The position numbers and the translations under genes were made by a program. DNA of 64,000 nt from Mangifera indica (taxonomy: Eukaryota; Streptophyta; Magnoliopsida; Sapindales; Anacardiaceae): positions 21,984,928 to 22,048,927 of the forward strand of contig NC_058138.1 of assembly GCF_011075055.1 (NCBI RefSeq), given 5' to 3'. The notes under the pieces are model-generated. The model searched no databases. It had not been told where the DNA came from and saw only the letters and a program-made list of their open reading frames with translations. Shown here one piece after another: positions 37,250 to 47,495 of the stretch (its first letter is position 1; each line of letters opens with the position of its first letter).

Positions 37250-37813
37250 ATGCTTTATGCTTTCTACTTCCACCTAGCCTATGTAAACAACCTAGATAGC
37301 ATAGATATCAACCTGGACAGTTGACTTTGTTAGGGTTACTCTAATGGCTGAAAATACTGTCAGTTTTGATATGCTTCTTTTTTAATTCAACCCTAGCATC
37401 ATACATAATCTAAATATTCAATTGAGTATTTAAAATTGAATACACATAATTTTACTGTATAAAAAATGCGTTCCAAACCAATAAGAAATATCCGATATAT
37501 TGATGTGTTAATATATGTGCAACAACAATTAGGAATATGCATTAAATTTCAAACATAATCACCCTTTAAATAGATTCCTTAAATATCAATACTATTTCAT
37601 GCATAATCAGTTGGATTGTATAATTTTGAACATGTTTGATGTTCTTATGGTGAACATTCTCTTTGATTTCAAAAATGTGATCTTTACTCCTAATTTTTTC
37701 TTTTTATGAAATAGTTTATTTTGTTTAAATTTAAAAGGAATAACGTATTCATAAAATGGTTGATAAATTTGAAGGTTGAATCATTGATATTTCAAAAATC
37801 AACATATATTAAA
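37250..37813. other. 3' flank of paralogue C
   Basis: This sequence parallels the 3' flank of B (33085-33560) with more divergence, up to about 37660, and then runs into AT-rich sequence before the MULE-MITE at 37814. No gene was seen. Confidence 0.5.
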
Positions 37814-38670
37814 GGCCAAAGCATTATGTCCGACGTAAGTTTAGGTGCGTTTTCAAAATCATATCTATTGGGTTTAAGAAGTCAAAAATCTTACCCATCT
37901 ATTTAAAAACTTAATTAAAGTTAGAAGTAAAATCGTCATTTAATAAAAATTTAAAAAACTAAAATTTATTACGTTTGCTTCCCTTAGCTTGAAAATTTCA
38001 CAATTTTTTCCACCCAAAATTTGAAAAATCAACATTTCCCCCTATAGTTTGCAAATTGTCACCGGAAACGACCGTCTGAAATTGTGTTGGCTCTCCTTTT
38101 TACCCTATCTCTCCTTGTCAATCAAATTCCAAGCACCTCTTTGTCTTGGACGAAGACGACCATCGAAGGTCTCAAATGAAGATGATGTAGCTGTCTAAGA
38201 CCTCCGATAGTCATCTTTGTCTGAGATGAAGATACTTTGATGAAAACGATTTCGTCTTCATCGGAGGAAATTGGGTTCTTCAGTGCTTGAAATTTGATCG
38301 ACAAGAAGAGATATCGTCTTTGTCAGAGGAAATTTAGTGCTTGAGATTTGATCAACAAGAAGAGATAAGCCGAGAGAGAGAGCCAATACCGTAAGAGGCT
38401 CGTAAAGTTCGCCATCTACGACAACGATTTGCAAACCCTAAAGGAAAAATATTGATTTTTCAAACTTTAGATAGGAAAATTATGAGTTTTTAAACTGAAA
38501 GGGATAAAGGTAATAAAACTTTATTTTTTAAAATTTTTTGGTTAAATAATGGTTTTGCCTTTAATTCTAACCAAGATTTTAAATGGATGGATGAGACTTT
38601 TGACTTTCAAATTTTACGGGGGTGACTTTGAAAACGCACATAAACTTGGGTGGGAAATAGACCTTTGGCC
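37814..38670. mobile_element. Long-TIR Mutator-like MITE, copy e
   Basis: The left end begins GGCCAAAGCATTATG. The complement of the right end begins GGCCAAAGGTCTATTTCCC. The 9-bp flanks TATATTAAA and TATGTTAAA match at eight positions. The centre has several GAAGACGA/TCGTCTTC-like inverted blocks as in copy b. No transposase is encoded. Confidence 0.75.
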
Positions 38671-38739
38671 TATGTTAAATGTGCGGATTTTGCTAAGAGT
38701 AGATATGAACACGGTAAAAAACTAAACATATTCACTAAC

Positions 38740-38900
38740 AAAGGTGTGAGAATTTAGTGTTTTGAAACATAAAGCAGAAATTTGTTAATTAAATAAACCT
38801 TGGGTGGGAAATAGTTATTAGTAAAGATAATTTGACTGTACCAGTCGACTTCCATTAACCAACTACAGTCAACCAATTAGTAAAGATAATTTGACTAAAA
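38740..38900. other. Relic of an array-gene 5' flank
   Basis: GTGAGAATTTAGTGTTTTG and, further on, TTTGACTGTACCAG with CCAACTACAGTCAACC resemble the flank upstream of B (about 24070-24170) and the TTGACTGCACC region upstream of C and D. No exon follows; AT-rich sequence and a large Mutator-like element come next. This could be the remains of a lost or rearranged repeat unit of the array. A half MULE-MITE end (CTTGGGTGGGAAATAG, about 38802) lies inside it. Confidence 0.4.
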
Positions 38901-39273
38901 AATTATATGTGTTTTAATTATGTAAATATATTAATCTAATAGTTTAAAAATGATAGAAGAATATAATTCTCTTGAAATTAAAAAAAATAAAAAAAGAATG
39001 GGAATCTTGAAGCAAAAGCATGTGTGTATTTCTTTCTTTGATTGCCATAGAATAATAAATGCACTAGCATGGAGTTGGCTGGCTACTTTCAATTAATGGA
39101 TTTCCCAAATCTTTTGAAGTCTAAAGTAGACTCTTTTTATCTTCTTTTCTTTCTTTTTTTTTTTCTATTTAAAATATACAACTCAAAATCAATTCATAAT
39201 CTTGCTTTTTTATCAAATATTGAGTTTTTTAAATTAGGTATAGGGGAAATTAAAATAATTGCCCTTTTTAGTG

Positions 39274-39520
39274 GGGTAATAAAACAAATTTATCCCAAAT
39301 TTTGGGGTTAAAGATAAATACCCTTAAATTAAAGTATTTAAACGAAAATGCCCTAAATATCCCCTTAAATACCAAAACTACCCTTCTAATTTAAATTACT
39401 ATTTTATTTAAGGGTAATAAAAAAATTTACCATAAATTTTGGGGTTAAAGATAAATACCCTTAAATTAAAGTATTTAAACAAAAATGCACCAAAATAATA
39501 CCAAAACTACCCTTCCCCTA
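39274..39520. repeat. Tandem 138-bp repeat in the left part of the Mutator-like element
   Basis: The block starting GGGTAATAAAA with TTTTGGGGTTAAAGATAAA occurs at 39274 and again at 39412. A third, more diverged copy lies at about 40025-40160. Repeated sub-terminal blocks are common in Mutator-like elements and may be transposase-binding sites. Confidence 0.6.
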
Positions 39521-39664
39521 TTTCTATATAAACCACATATCTTCCTTCATTTTTAACATATCTGAGAGAGATTTCTGAAGAGAGAAAATAAGTTCGTGTT
39601 CAAGATTTTGGGCGTGAAGAGAAAAGTTTGTCATTACGAGGTATTTATCTCTGTCATTACTTTA

Positions 39665-39935
39665 ATCGTTATTATTTTATTAATAATGTAATTATATGTG
39701 ATATTTTATATAATAAACTATAGTTGTATGTAATATGTAAAATAATAAAAATTAGATAAGTTATGTTTTAAATATTATAGTAGTATAGGATAACATGATA
39801 TTACTTCAATCGTTATTATTTTATTAATAATGTAATTATATGTGATATTTTATATAATAAATTATAGTTGTGTGTAATAAGTAAAATAATAAAAATTAGT
39901 TGGGTATGTTTAATAATATTATTTTGTCAAATTGA
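39665..39935. repeat. Tandem 144-bp repeat upstream of the transposase gene
   Basis: ATCGTTATTATTTTATTAAT starts at 39665 and again at 39809, each followed by near-identical AT-rich sequence. The unit lies in the presumed promoter/leader of the transposase gene. Confidence 0.6.
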
Positions 39936-40305
39936 TGTATGAAATAAATATAATTATGTAATAAACATTTGTAAATACTATTTTCAATCGTATTATTTAT
40001 GTTGATTATATATTTGATTTGGACAATATACAATTTACCCCCAAATTTTAGGAGTTAAGCGAAAATACCCTTATATTAAAGTATTTAAACGAAAATGCCC
40101 CAAATATCCTCTTAAATACCAAAACTACCCTTTTAAATTAAATTATTAATTTTTAAAGGGTAATACCAAAACATGATATATTTAAGTAGTCACAATATAT
40201 AATTGAATTATGAAATAGGTATAATTATATAATAGACATCTGTAAATATTATTTTCAGTCGTATTATTTATGTTGATTATATATTTTATTGTAGGATTAA
40301 TCTAA

Positions 40306-41893
40306 ATGGTTGGATATGCTTTAATTAGATATGAGAGAAATTGGATAGAAAAGGGTGATAATGTTATAAAATATGTTGGAGGTAATAGGAAATTGATTAA
40401 AATTCTAGAACACACATCATTCGAAGAATTAATCGAAATAGTGAGTGACAAGTGTAATATAGATCGACGGATATTTAACATTCAGTTGAGTATGAAACCG
40501 AGGCATCTCGACGACGGTGCTCCGATAGAAATTTCGAATGATGAAGATGTTGAAGTTCTTAACGATCTATCTAACCTTTTCAAAGAATGTGTTCCAGTTT
40601 TTGTTATAACTACAGTTACTGATGATAGTTATGAGACTCAACAAGCAAATGAAGATTTTCAAGGTGGTGAGTCGAGCAGTTATCCAGAAAATCAAACTAT
40701 TGGTGTAGAAGAGATTCAAAATATCGAGATCAATCCGAAACAAGAATTCTTAGAGGAAGATTTTGCACATATAAATGAAGTTAACGTTGATGCATTGTAT
40801 CGCGCAGAAGAATTCCTTAATGGGGACGAAGCAACTTTTCTAAACTGGAGTGAATTTAATGGAAAGGTTGAACAAAATATTTCAATCGAAGAACCAGAGA
40901 TTGAAGAGAAGACCTATGGTAATTATTTTCCAGAAATAAATCCTGCTGGTAGAAATGTTTTTACTGATGCATTTCATTGGTTACCACATTTTCCTGATCA
41001 ACAATCTACATCTAGAAACTCTAAAGCATTGACCAATACTGATTCTCCAAAAGCTAGTACATTATTTCCTAGTAAACAACATGTCATTGATGCGATAACT
41101 CAAGACGCGCTTCGTAGGGGATATCAATTTTTTGTGGAAAAATCAGACACGCTTAGATGGGTTCTTAAATGTCGTAACAAAGAATGTAAATGGCGTGCAC
41201 GAGCAGTTAGGGTGGGAGAAACTGATAGCTTTGAATTACGTCGTATGGATAGCTGTCACACATGTTGCAGAAATCAGATATTACCTCATCATAGCCAAGC
41301 AGGTGCTCGAGCTTTGGGGCAGATTTTGAGGACCAAATTCATTTTAGTTGATCGTGTTTATTGACCGAAAGAGATCATTGCTAATATCGCTGACCGATAT
41401 AAAATTGATATATCATACGCACAAGCATAGCGGGTGAGAAATTGGGCGCTTCAATTATTGAAGGGGATACCAGAAGAGTCGTTTATATTGCTGTCAGAGT
41501 ATTGCCTCAATTTAGAGCATTGCAATCCGGGGACGGTGACACATATACTAACGGATGAGGAGGATCGATTTAAATACTTTTACATGGCATTCGGTTGTAG
41601 TATCCGTGCATTTAATAACATATTCGACCGGTTATTTATATTGATGCTGCTTTCTTGAAGGGTCGATATCTGGGTCAACTATTTATTGTTATCGCACTAG
41701 ATGAAAATAATCAAATATATCCACTTGCTTTTGGGAATTGTCCTAGGGAAGATCATGACACATGGTGCTGGTTTTTAACAAAGCTGAGAGATTGTATTGG
41801 TGAGGTACCTCATTTGACCATCATTTCATATCGACATGTCAGCATATTTTCTACATTGGCTGAAGTTTTCCCTGGTGTGCATCACGGTTATTA
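40306..41893 (+). pseudogene. MuDR-type MULE transposase, truncated and mutated
   Basis: The frame opens at ATG 40306. Residues 1-100 form the N-terminal PB1-like region common to plant MULE transposases. The MuDR DNA-binding zinc domain follows near residue 250 (VLKCRNKECKWRARAVR, then CHTC). Next come the start of the MULE transposase domain and IDAAFLKGRYLGQL with the first catalytic aspartate. Damage: TGA at 41362-41364, TAG at 41428-41430, and a frameshift near 41,622. The second catalytic aspartate expected in ISDRH is a tyrosine (ISYRH). Sequence homology stops at about 41,893, before the third catalytic residue and the SWIM zinc finger. It cannot encode an active enzyme. Confidence 0.85.
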
Positions 41894-42121
41894 AACTTCT
41901 TGAAAATTCAATTACCTGCTCCTGGTCCTCGTGTGCAGTGATCTCAACAACATCATCAGTGACCTCATCATCCTGGGAAACAATATCGATCACCTATTTT
42001 CCTTTGCTTAGAGTGTTGAGATAGATCAAACGAAGATCCTATTGTAACAGGATAGAAAGGTTAAACAACTGTTGAAATTAACAAATGTAACATTTGATAG
42101 AAGAAATTTCTAGCACTTCAC

Positions 42122-42670
42122 CTCAACCTCCTCCCAATCCGTAATCGGAGCATCCGCATATGGTGATCGATCGATATCGGTAATAACCTATGATAATATT
42201 AACATTTAATATTAGTAAATCAAACTATTGAGCAAAAAAATAACAAAATATTCATTATACAATGTACGTACCTCTAATGTCGAAACAGACGTCACAATGG
42301 GATCCGTAATCGGAGCATCCGCATATGGTGATCGATCGGCATCGGAAACATCCTATGACAATATTAACATTTAATATTAGTAAATCAAACTATTGAGCAA
42401 AAAAATAACAAAGTATTCATTATACAATGTATGTACTTCTAATGTCAAAACAGACGTCACAATGAGATCCGTAATCGGAGCATCCACATGTGGTGATTGA
42501 TCGACATCGGTAATATCCTATGACAATATTAACATTTAATATTAGTAAATCAAACTATTGAGCAAGAAAATAACAAAGCATTTATTATACAATGTACATA
42601 CCTCTAATGTCGAAACAGACGTCACAATGGGATCCATAATCGGTGCAGCCACAGAAACGTCAGACCGCTG
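42122..42670 (-). repeat. Tandem 165-bp exon-plus-intron repeats in the DUF1985 gene
   Basis: The block is repeated with an exact spacing of 165 bases (intron starts at 42187, 42352 and 42517). Each full unit is an 81-bp phase-0 exon with TAG acceptor and GTACGT-type donor, plus an 84-bp intron. The 27-residue exon product contains RSPYADAPITDPIVTSVSTL. Flanking units are partial or diverged. The regular array makes a tandem series of identical small exons. Confidence 0.75.
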
Positions 42671-44495
42671 TCACAAAGGACGATATTAACAAGTTTAGAA
42701 AAAATCAAACTACAGATGTGTAAATGAGATATAATATTGTATATCTATGTTAGACTAACCAGAATAATCATAGAAGGTGTCGACGGAGAAGACCGCATGT
42801 GAACTGATCTATCGTCGCCGACATCCTGTATCAGTATTAGCAATTAATATTAATTAATCGAAGAGTTATATTTAACGGGATTAATAGATGTATAATCAAA
42901 TAATTCAGATATAACATTTATTTCAATATGACGTTCTAATTACCTGAACCATCGTATGAGGTGTCATCGAGAAAACCTCATGCGATGATATATAATCGCT
43001 AATATCAACAGTCAATATCATATCTTCTCGGGATGATCTCTCATCAAATAACCGACGCTGTAATAATTTTAACATATTAAAATTTATTTCAAAAGTAACA
43101 TTCTTAAATTACTAAAAGCAGTTAACACTCACATCGACAACAGGTGGAGACGGGAACGTGAAAGCCCTTGTCGATAGTCTGTCACCATCATCCCGAGAAG
43201 GCTGTAATATAATTTACAATTATTATAAGATTACAGATGATTGCGTATATAAATAGATGAAATATCTTATAAAATATTAACTTTTTTACCTGTCCGACAG
43301 TATCTATGTGGTGATGAGAGTGTCTGATCTCCGTACGAGTTGTTGTATCCACTATACGACTCAATCTATCCTCCATAAGAGTCATCCTACTCTCGATACG
43401 ACTAAACCTATCCTCCATCCTAGCCTCAAATCCAGTAAGTCGAGCTAAGATAAGATTTCCCTATCGAGCCAATGCAGCATCAAAGTGATGAATGAAGAAA
43501 TCTGATCCGATGGTAGGAGGATCATCTGATATCTGTTCGGTGGTAGAGGGCATAGGCAAGGGATCCAATGATATGTGCTCAGTGGTAGGGGGTCTAAGCA
43601 CGAGATCCGATGATATGTGCTCCTCGATAGGGTCACTAATCGGGCATGTGGGAGGAGGTTGAACACAAGTATCAACAGGATGAAGGGCAACGATCGGAGA
43701 ACTAACGTCACGAGGACTCGATGGTGCATCTCCTGACGCTGAAGGAGATCGACTATCCGACACCCCTGTATATCGAACAATATCCTCATACCACTCCGTA
43801 TCTCTCTCAACCGGAGATAAATGTAATGGAAAATTAACATCATCCTACAAAATATTTATTTTCAATATTCATTATTAACATATCTAGAGTATATGTTAAT
43901 ACTTAATAAATTAGTACTTACTGAATCTCCAGTGAAGATAGCTGAGATAGAATTCCATCCCGGAATGTCCTTCGTGTGTCATCTCAACATCCGGGTGGCT
44001 CCCACATATGACGACATATCTATCTATCGAAATAAAGAGTCCAGCGTCTCGTAAATCCAAAACTGTAATATCAATATATATCGATTATTGTATATATTTA
44101 CAATCATATTAAAATAATTTTATTTTAAACTTTCATTTTTTGTTTGAATTAATAAATATCATAATTATCTGAAACGCTACTGGAAATCTCATGATACCAT
44201 ACTGCTTAAGCTGATTTTTTTCTTTCTTTTTCGGACCAAAATCCATAGAAATTCAGGAGATGTTATCGCATATAGAGCGATATGTCATCTGCCATACTCG
44301 TACTCCCCACGGGTATGCATTAAACCCATCCAGATGATCAGCTAATTGTAATATCTTCTGGAGAATTGTTTTCCTCAAGTCACTCCCTAACAACCCCATG
44401 TGAAGATAAAATAATAGTGCTAACTTAACTGCATCAATGTCATCCTCCCCCCACAACCTCTGCTGGAAAACACGACTCAGATCAGCATATGTAAC

Positions 44496-44815
44496 TAGGG
44501 CTGAATTCGAGCCGAGCTCAGCTCACAGCCAGCTCGGGCTCGACTCGGCTCGCTTTATTTAGGGGTGGCTCGAGTTCTGCTCGAGCTCGACTCGACTCAA
44601 GTTTAGCTCGTTTTTGGCTTGGCTCGGTTTGTTTTTCATATCAAAACGACATCGTTTTATGTATATATATGGATCAAAACGACATCGTTTTGTATAAAAA
44701 AAATTTTAAAATTTAAAAAAAAAATCTGCCCTGCCAAGCCGAGCCAGCTCGAGCTCGATCGAGCCGAACAGAGCCGAGCCAGAACTCGAGCTAGCTCGGC
44801 TCGAATCCAGCCCTA
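44496..44815. mobile_element. hAT MITE 1 inside the DUF1985 exon
   Basis: 320 bp, with ends TAGGGCTGAATTCGAGCCG and, inverted, TAGGGCTGGATTCGAGCCG. It is flanked by perfect 8-bp duplications TATGTAAC (44488-44495 and 44816-44823). The 8-bp duplication and TAGGG start identify the hAT superfamily. The core has two near-repeats of CAAAACGACATCGTTTT. It has no coding capacity. Confidence 0.93.
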
Positions 44816-44842
44816 TATGTAACTGATTTACACCCGTGAAAA

Positions 44843-45254
44843 TAGGGCTGGATTCGAGCCGAGCCGAGCTCGGGCTCGACTCGACTTTTTAAGGGTCGGC
44901 TCGAGTTCGGCTCGAGCTCGACTCGAGTCGAATTCGGCTCGTTTTCAGTTCGGCTTGGTAACGGCTCAGCTCGGCTCGTTTATTATATCAAAACGACACC
45001 ATTTTGTATATATATATGGATCAAAACGACACCATTTTGTATAAAAAAAATTTTAAAAAAATATACCGAGTCAACCCGAGCCAGCTCGGGCTCGGCTCGA
45101 GCTCGATCGAGCCGAGCTGAGCCCGGCTCGTTTCGGGCTCGAATCGAGCCGAGCCGAGCTCGAGCTCGAGCCGGCTCGAGCCCGGCTCGTTTCGGGCTCG
45201 AATCGAGCCGAGCCGAGCTCGAGCTCGAGCCGGCTCGGCTCGAATCCAGCCCTA
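44843..45254. mobile_element. hAT MITE 2 inside the DUF1985 exon
   Basis: 412 bp, same family as MITE 1 (ends TAGGGCTGGATTCGAGCCG), with perfect 8-bp duplications CGTGAAAA at 44835-44842 and 45255-45262. It is longer partly because a 59-bp GC-rich block is tandemly duplicated near its right end (GCCCGGCTCGTTTCGGGCTC at 45121 and 45180). It lies only 27 bases from MITE 1. Confidence 0.93.
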
Positions 45255-46697
45255 CGTGAAAATATGTTTGGAGGATCCGATCTGTGGCCTTCGATGGAAT
45301 GTAGAGGTCGATATCTACCAAATGACTGAATCGAAGGCCTATCATAATAGCAAACTCATATGCACTGAATCTGACATCCACGTCATTAACCCGAAACCAT
45401 AACTCCTCTCCCGAAGTCACCTTATTTACCACTCGAAGGATGAAAGAATGTATTAGGACCCCACTAAATCGACTATCCTTCAACTCTAGGAAGTGTTCGA
45501 AACATGTACGCTGAAATATTTGTAATTGTCTCTCTGTTAACAATTTTTTTATCACGGCTCCAACATCTCTATATCCACGTGTAATAACTTGAGCCTTGAA
45601 GTGTTTTTCGAGAGGAAATTGCAGTTCATCTCTGCTTTCGTCTTTTTTTCTCTTTTGTACAGCTCCCTGTATGAAAATTAAATTACAATTATATTAAATT
45701 TTTATAAATTTTAGGGAATAAATTATTCAATTCTATACATAGAGGCCTTATTAAAAAAAAACTGATATCAAATTCGAATTCTACACGTCAAGAAACCTTA
45801 AGATGGTTAAATTTCAATTTGATCCCATATGAAAAATATCAAAAAAGCCCTAAAATTTAATAGAATTGCATTCTACCCCTTGATTCCAAAAAGAGGAAAC
45901 GCATGTTGGATAACTCTGGAAAACCGCAATTTGCCCCACCAAGCCAGTTCGCCCATCAACCGCGCGAATTCGTGAGTCAACCGCACGAATTCGGGGGGTT
46001 GACCGTGATTTTGCTAGCCCACAAAGTTTTCCAATTTATACTATGCCCCACCACATTATGAAAACGTGCATTTTCACCCCCAACCACACGATCTCGTGTA
46101 GTCCACGAAGTTTGAAAAGTTCAAAACACCTCCCTGTCTACACGAATTCTGACCACATGAATTTGTGTGGTCACTACACCATTCGCGTGGTGACTGCCGA
46201 ATTCGTGTGGGCACATTTCACCTTCCAAACTTCGTTTTTCAAACTCTATTTCAACAATAATCAACTATACACCTAATCTAACATAAAAGCCCTAACATAA
46301 TTCATCAAAATCAGCAAGCAATCAAGCATTTTCTTCAAAAATTTCAAACCGTAAACCCTAACGCAAAACACCCAAATTTCGCATCAAGTCGCTGAAATCG
46401 TGAAATGAAATGCATAAAGAGATGACAAGGGTTGTTTTACTAGCCTTTTTGTCCATCGTCATTGCCGGAAACGTCGAAAAAATCGCCGGATGAAATCGGA
46501 GTTGCCGAGTGCGCGAAATCGTGTGTTCAAAATTTTCAGTTTTGTGTGTTTGGCTGTTGTGCGCGTGGTTATGGACGATTTTGAGTGGAGGGGCATTTTC
46601 GTCTCTTCGCAATTTTGGGGCATTTTCGTTTAATGTTAAGATTTAGGGGTAATTTCATTTTAGCCCTTAATCTTTGGGGCAATTATTTTACTTTCCC

Positions 46698-47495
46698 TTA
46701 GTATAATACTATTTAATACATATTTTTTTTGGTTACTATACTTGGATTCCATCTAAGTTATTCCAACTTAAATTACCCAAATCAAATTTATGACAATTGG
46801 GATTCATCCGTTATATGGGGACAATTGGGATGAACATTCTCCGTTATGTGTCCCAAAATATATGAACATTCTCCGTTATATGGGGACAATTGGGATTCAT
46901 CCATTGGCTAGTTTGAACAATTCATCACCAACAATGGGGAATTGGCATTGAATTTCTTTTCTTCTTTTAGATATATTTTACAAAGAAAAGATTTGTTTCA
47001 AACATAATTACCCTTGAAATAGATTCTGTAAATATCAATACTATTTCAAGTATAAACGGTTGGATTATCATGTTATTGTATAATTTTAAGTATGTTTGAT
47101 GTTCTTATGGTGAACATTCTCGTTGACTGCACCAGTTGAATTTCATTTACCAGTTACAGTCGACTAATTGTGATGACTGCTTAGTTGAAGCGGGTCAAGA
47201 ATTTTCAGGTGGTATCCTACAATATGTTTTAAATTAAGAAAGTTTCTACGTTTTTTTATTGTCAAATTTACAAAATCTGATTGAAACTTTATTTTCCACA
47301 AATCCATGACCCACAAAGAACAGGGAAAGGAAAAGCAAAAAGTCATTTCAAATTATTAACTTGAAGAAGAAGTTTGCAGGATAGCATTATCGCTCTTCTT
47401 GGTACGTGTATACTTTAGTGGAAAGATCAGCTTGAATCCGAAGAAAACAAGCTGCCCAGTCTTTAAAATCTGTGTTTGTTTCAATTGGGGTCGTA
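46698..47495. other. 5' flank of paralogue D
   Basis: About 46,795-46,905 contains short repeated blocks (GGGACAATTGGGAT and CATTCTCCGTTATAT). From 46,927 to the ATG of D the sequence copies the flank of paralogue C (33366-34284) closely but without the hAT insertion. The promoter of D should lie here; no clear TATA box was chosen. Confidence 0.5.

Larger units (their letters stand above)
41916..45666 (-). pseudogene. DUF1985 (Ulp1-associated) gene carried by the Mutator-like element, disrupted
   Basis: Reading right to left, an exon beginning at 45666 after a CAG acceptor encodes the DUF1985 region (KHFKAQVITRGYRDVG, FSGVLIHSFILRVVNK, WFRVNDVDVRFSAYEFAIMI). It is cut by two hAT MITEs and continues at 44456-44256 with LALLFYLHMGLLG and a TGA after ICDNIS. 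Further exons encode a low-complexity Ser/Pro/Asp-rich stretch (about 43843-43272), then a string of small exons with clean AG and GT borders, ending with a 57-bp exon at 41972-41916 (DDEVTDDVVEITAHEDQEQ). In related elements a C48 (Ulp1) protease domain follows; none is present here, because the gene runs into the transposase relic. The protein's role is unknown; the family is usually mobile-element cargo. Confidence 0.7.
39243..46697. mobile_element. Mutator-like element of about 7.45 kb with transposase and DUF1985 gene, both broken
   Basis: The ends are inverted repeats: the left begins GGGGAAATTAAAATAATTGC, and the complement of the right end reads GGGAAAGTAAAATAATTGCC. The flanks TTAGGTATA (39234-39242) and TTAGTATAA (from 46698) are similar apart from one base of slippage, which fits a 9-bp Mutator-type duplication. 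Inside, a MuDR-class transposase runs left to right and a gene with a DUF1985 domain runs right to left. This layout is known for plant MULEs that carry Ulp1-protease-like genes. An internal deletion joins the two genes near 41,895, and two hAT MITEs have jumped into the second gene. Confidence 0.8.

Noticed and set aside
42122..42670. Regularly spaced repeats resembling a CRISPR-like array
   Set aside because: The 165-bp spacing, intron/exon borders and plant context show tandem exon duplication inside a transposon gene; repeats and intervening sequence are equally conserved.
44983..45555. 190-residue minus-strand open frame as an intact gene
   Set aside because: Its second half runs through the hAT MITE and consists of Ala/Arg/Ser-rich translation of GC-rich repeats; only the first ~100 residues are DUF1985.
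46358..46612. 84-residue minus-strand open frame near the right end of the Mutator-like element
   Set aside because: It lies in the sub-terminal repeat-rich zone of the element and shows no conserved domain.
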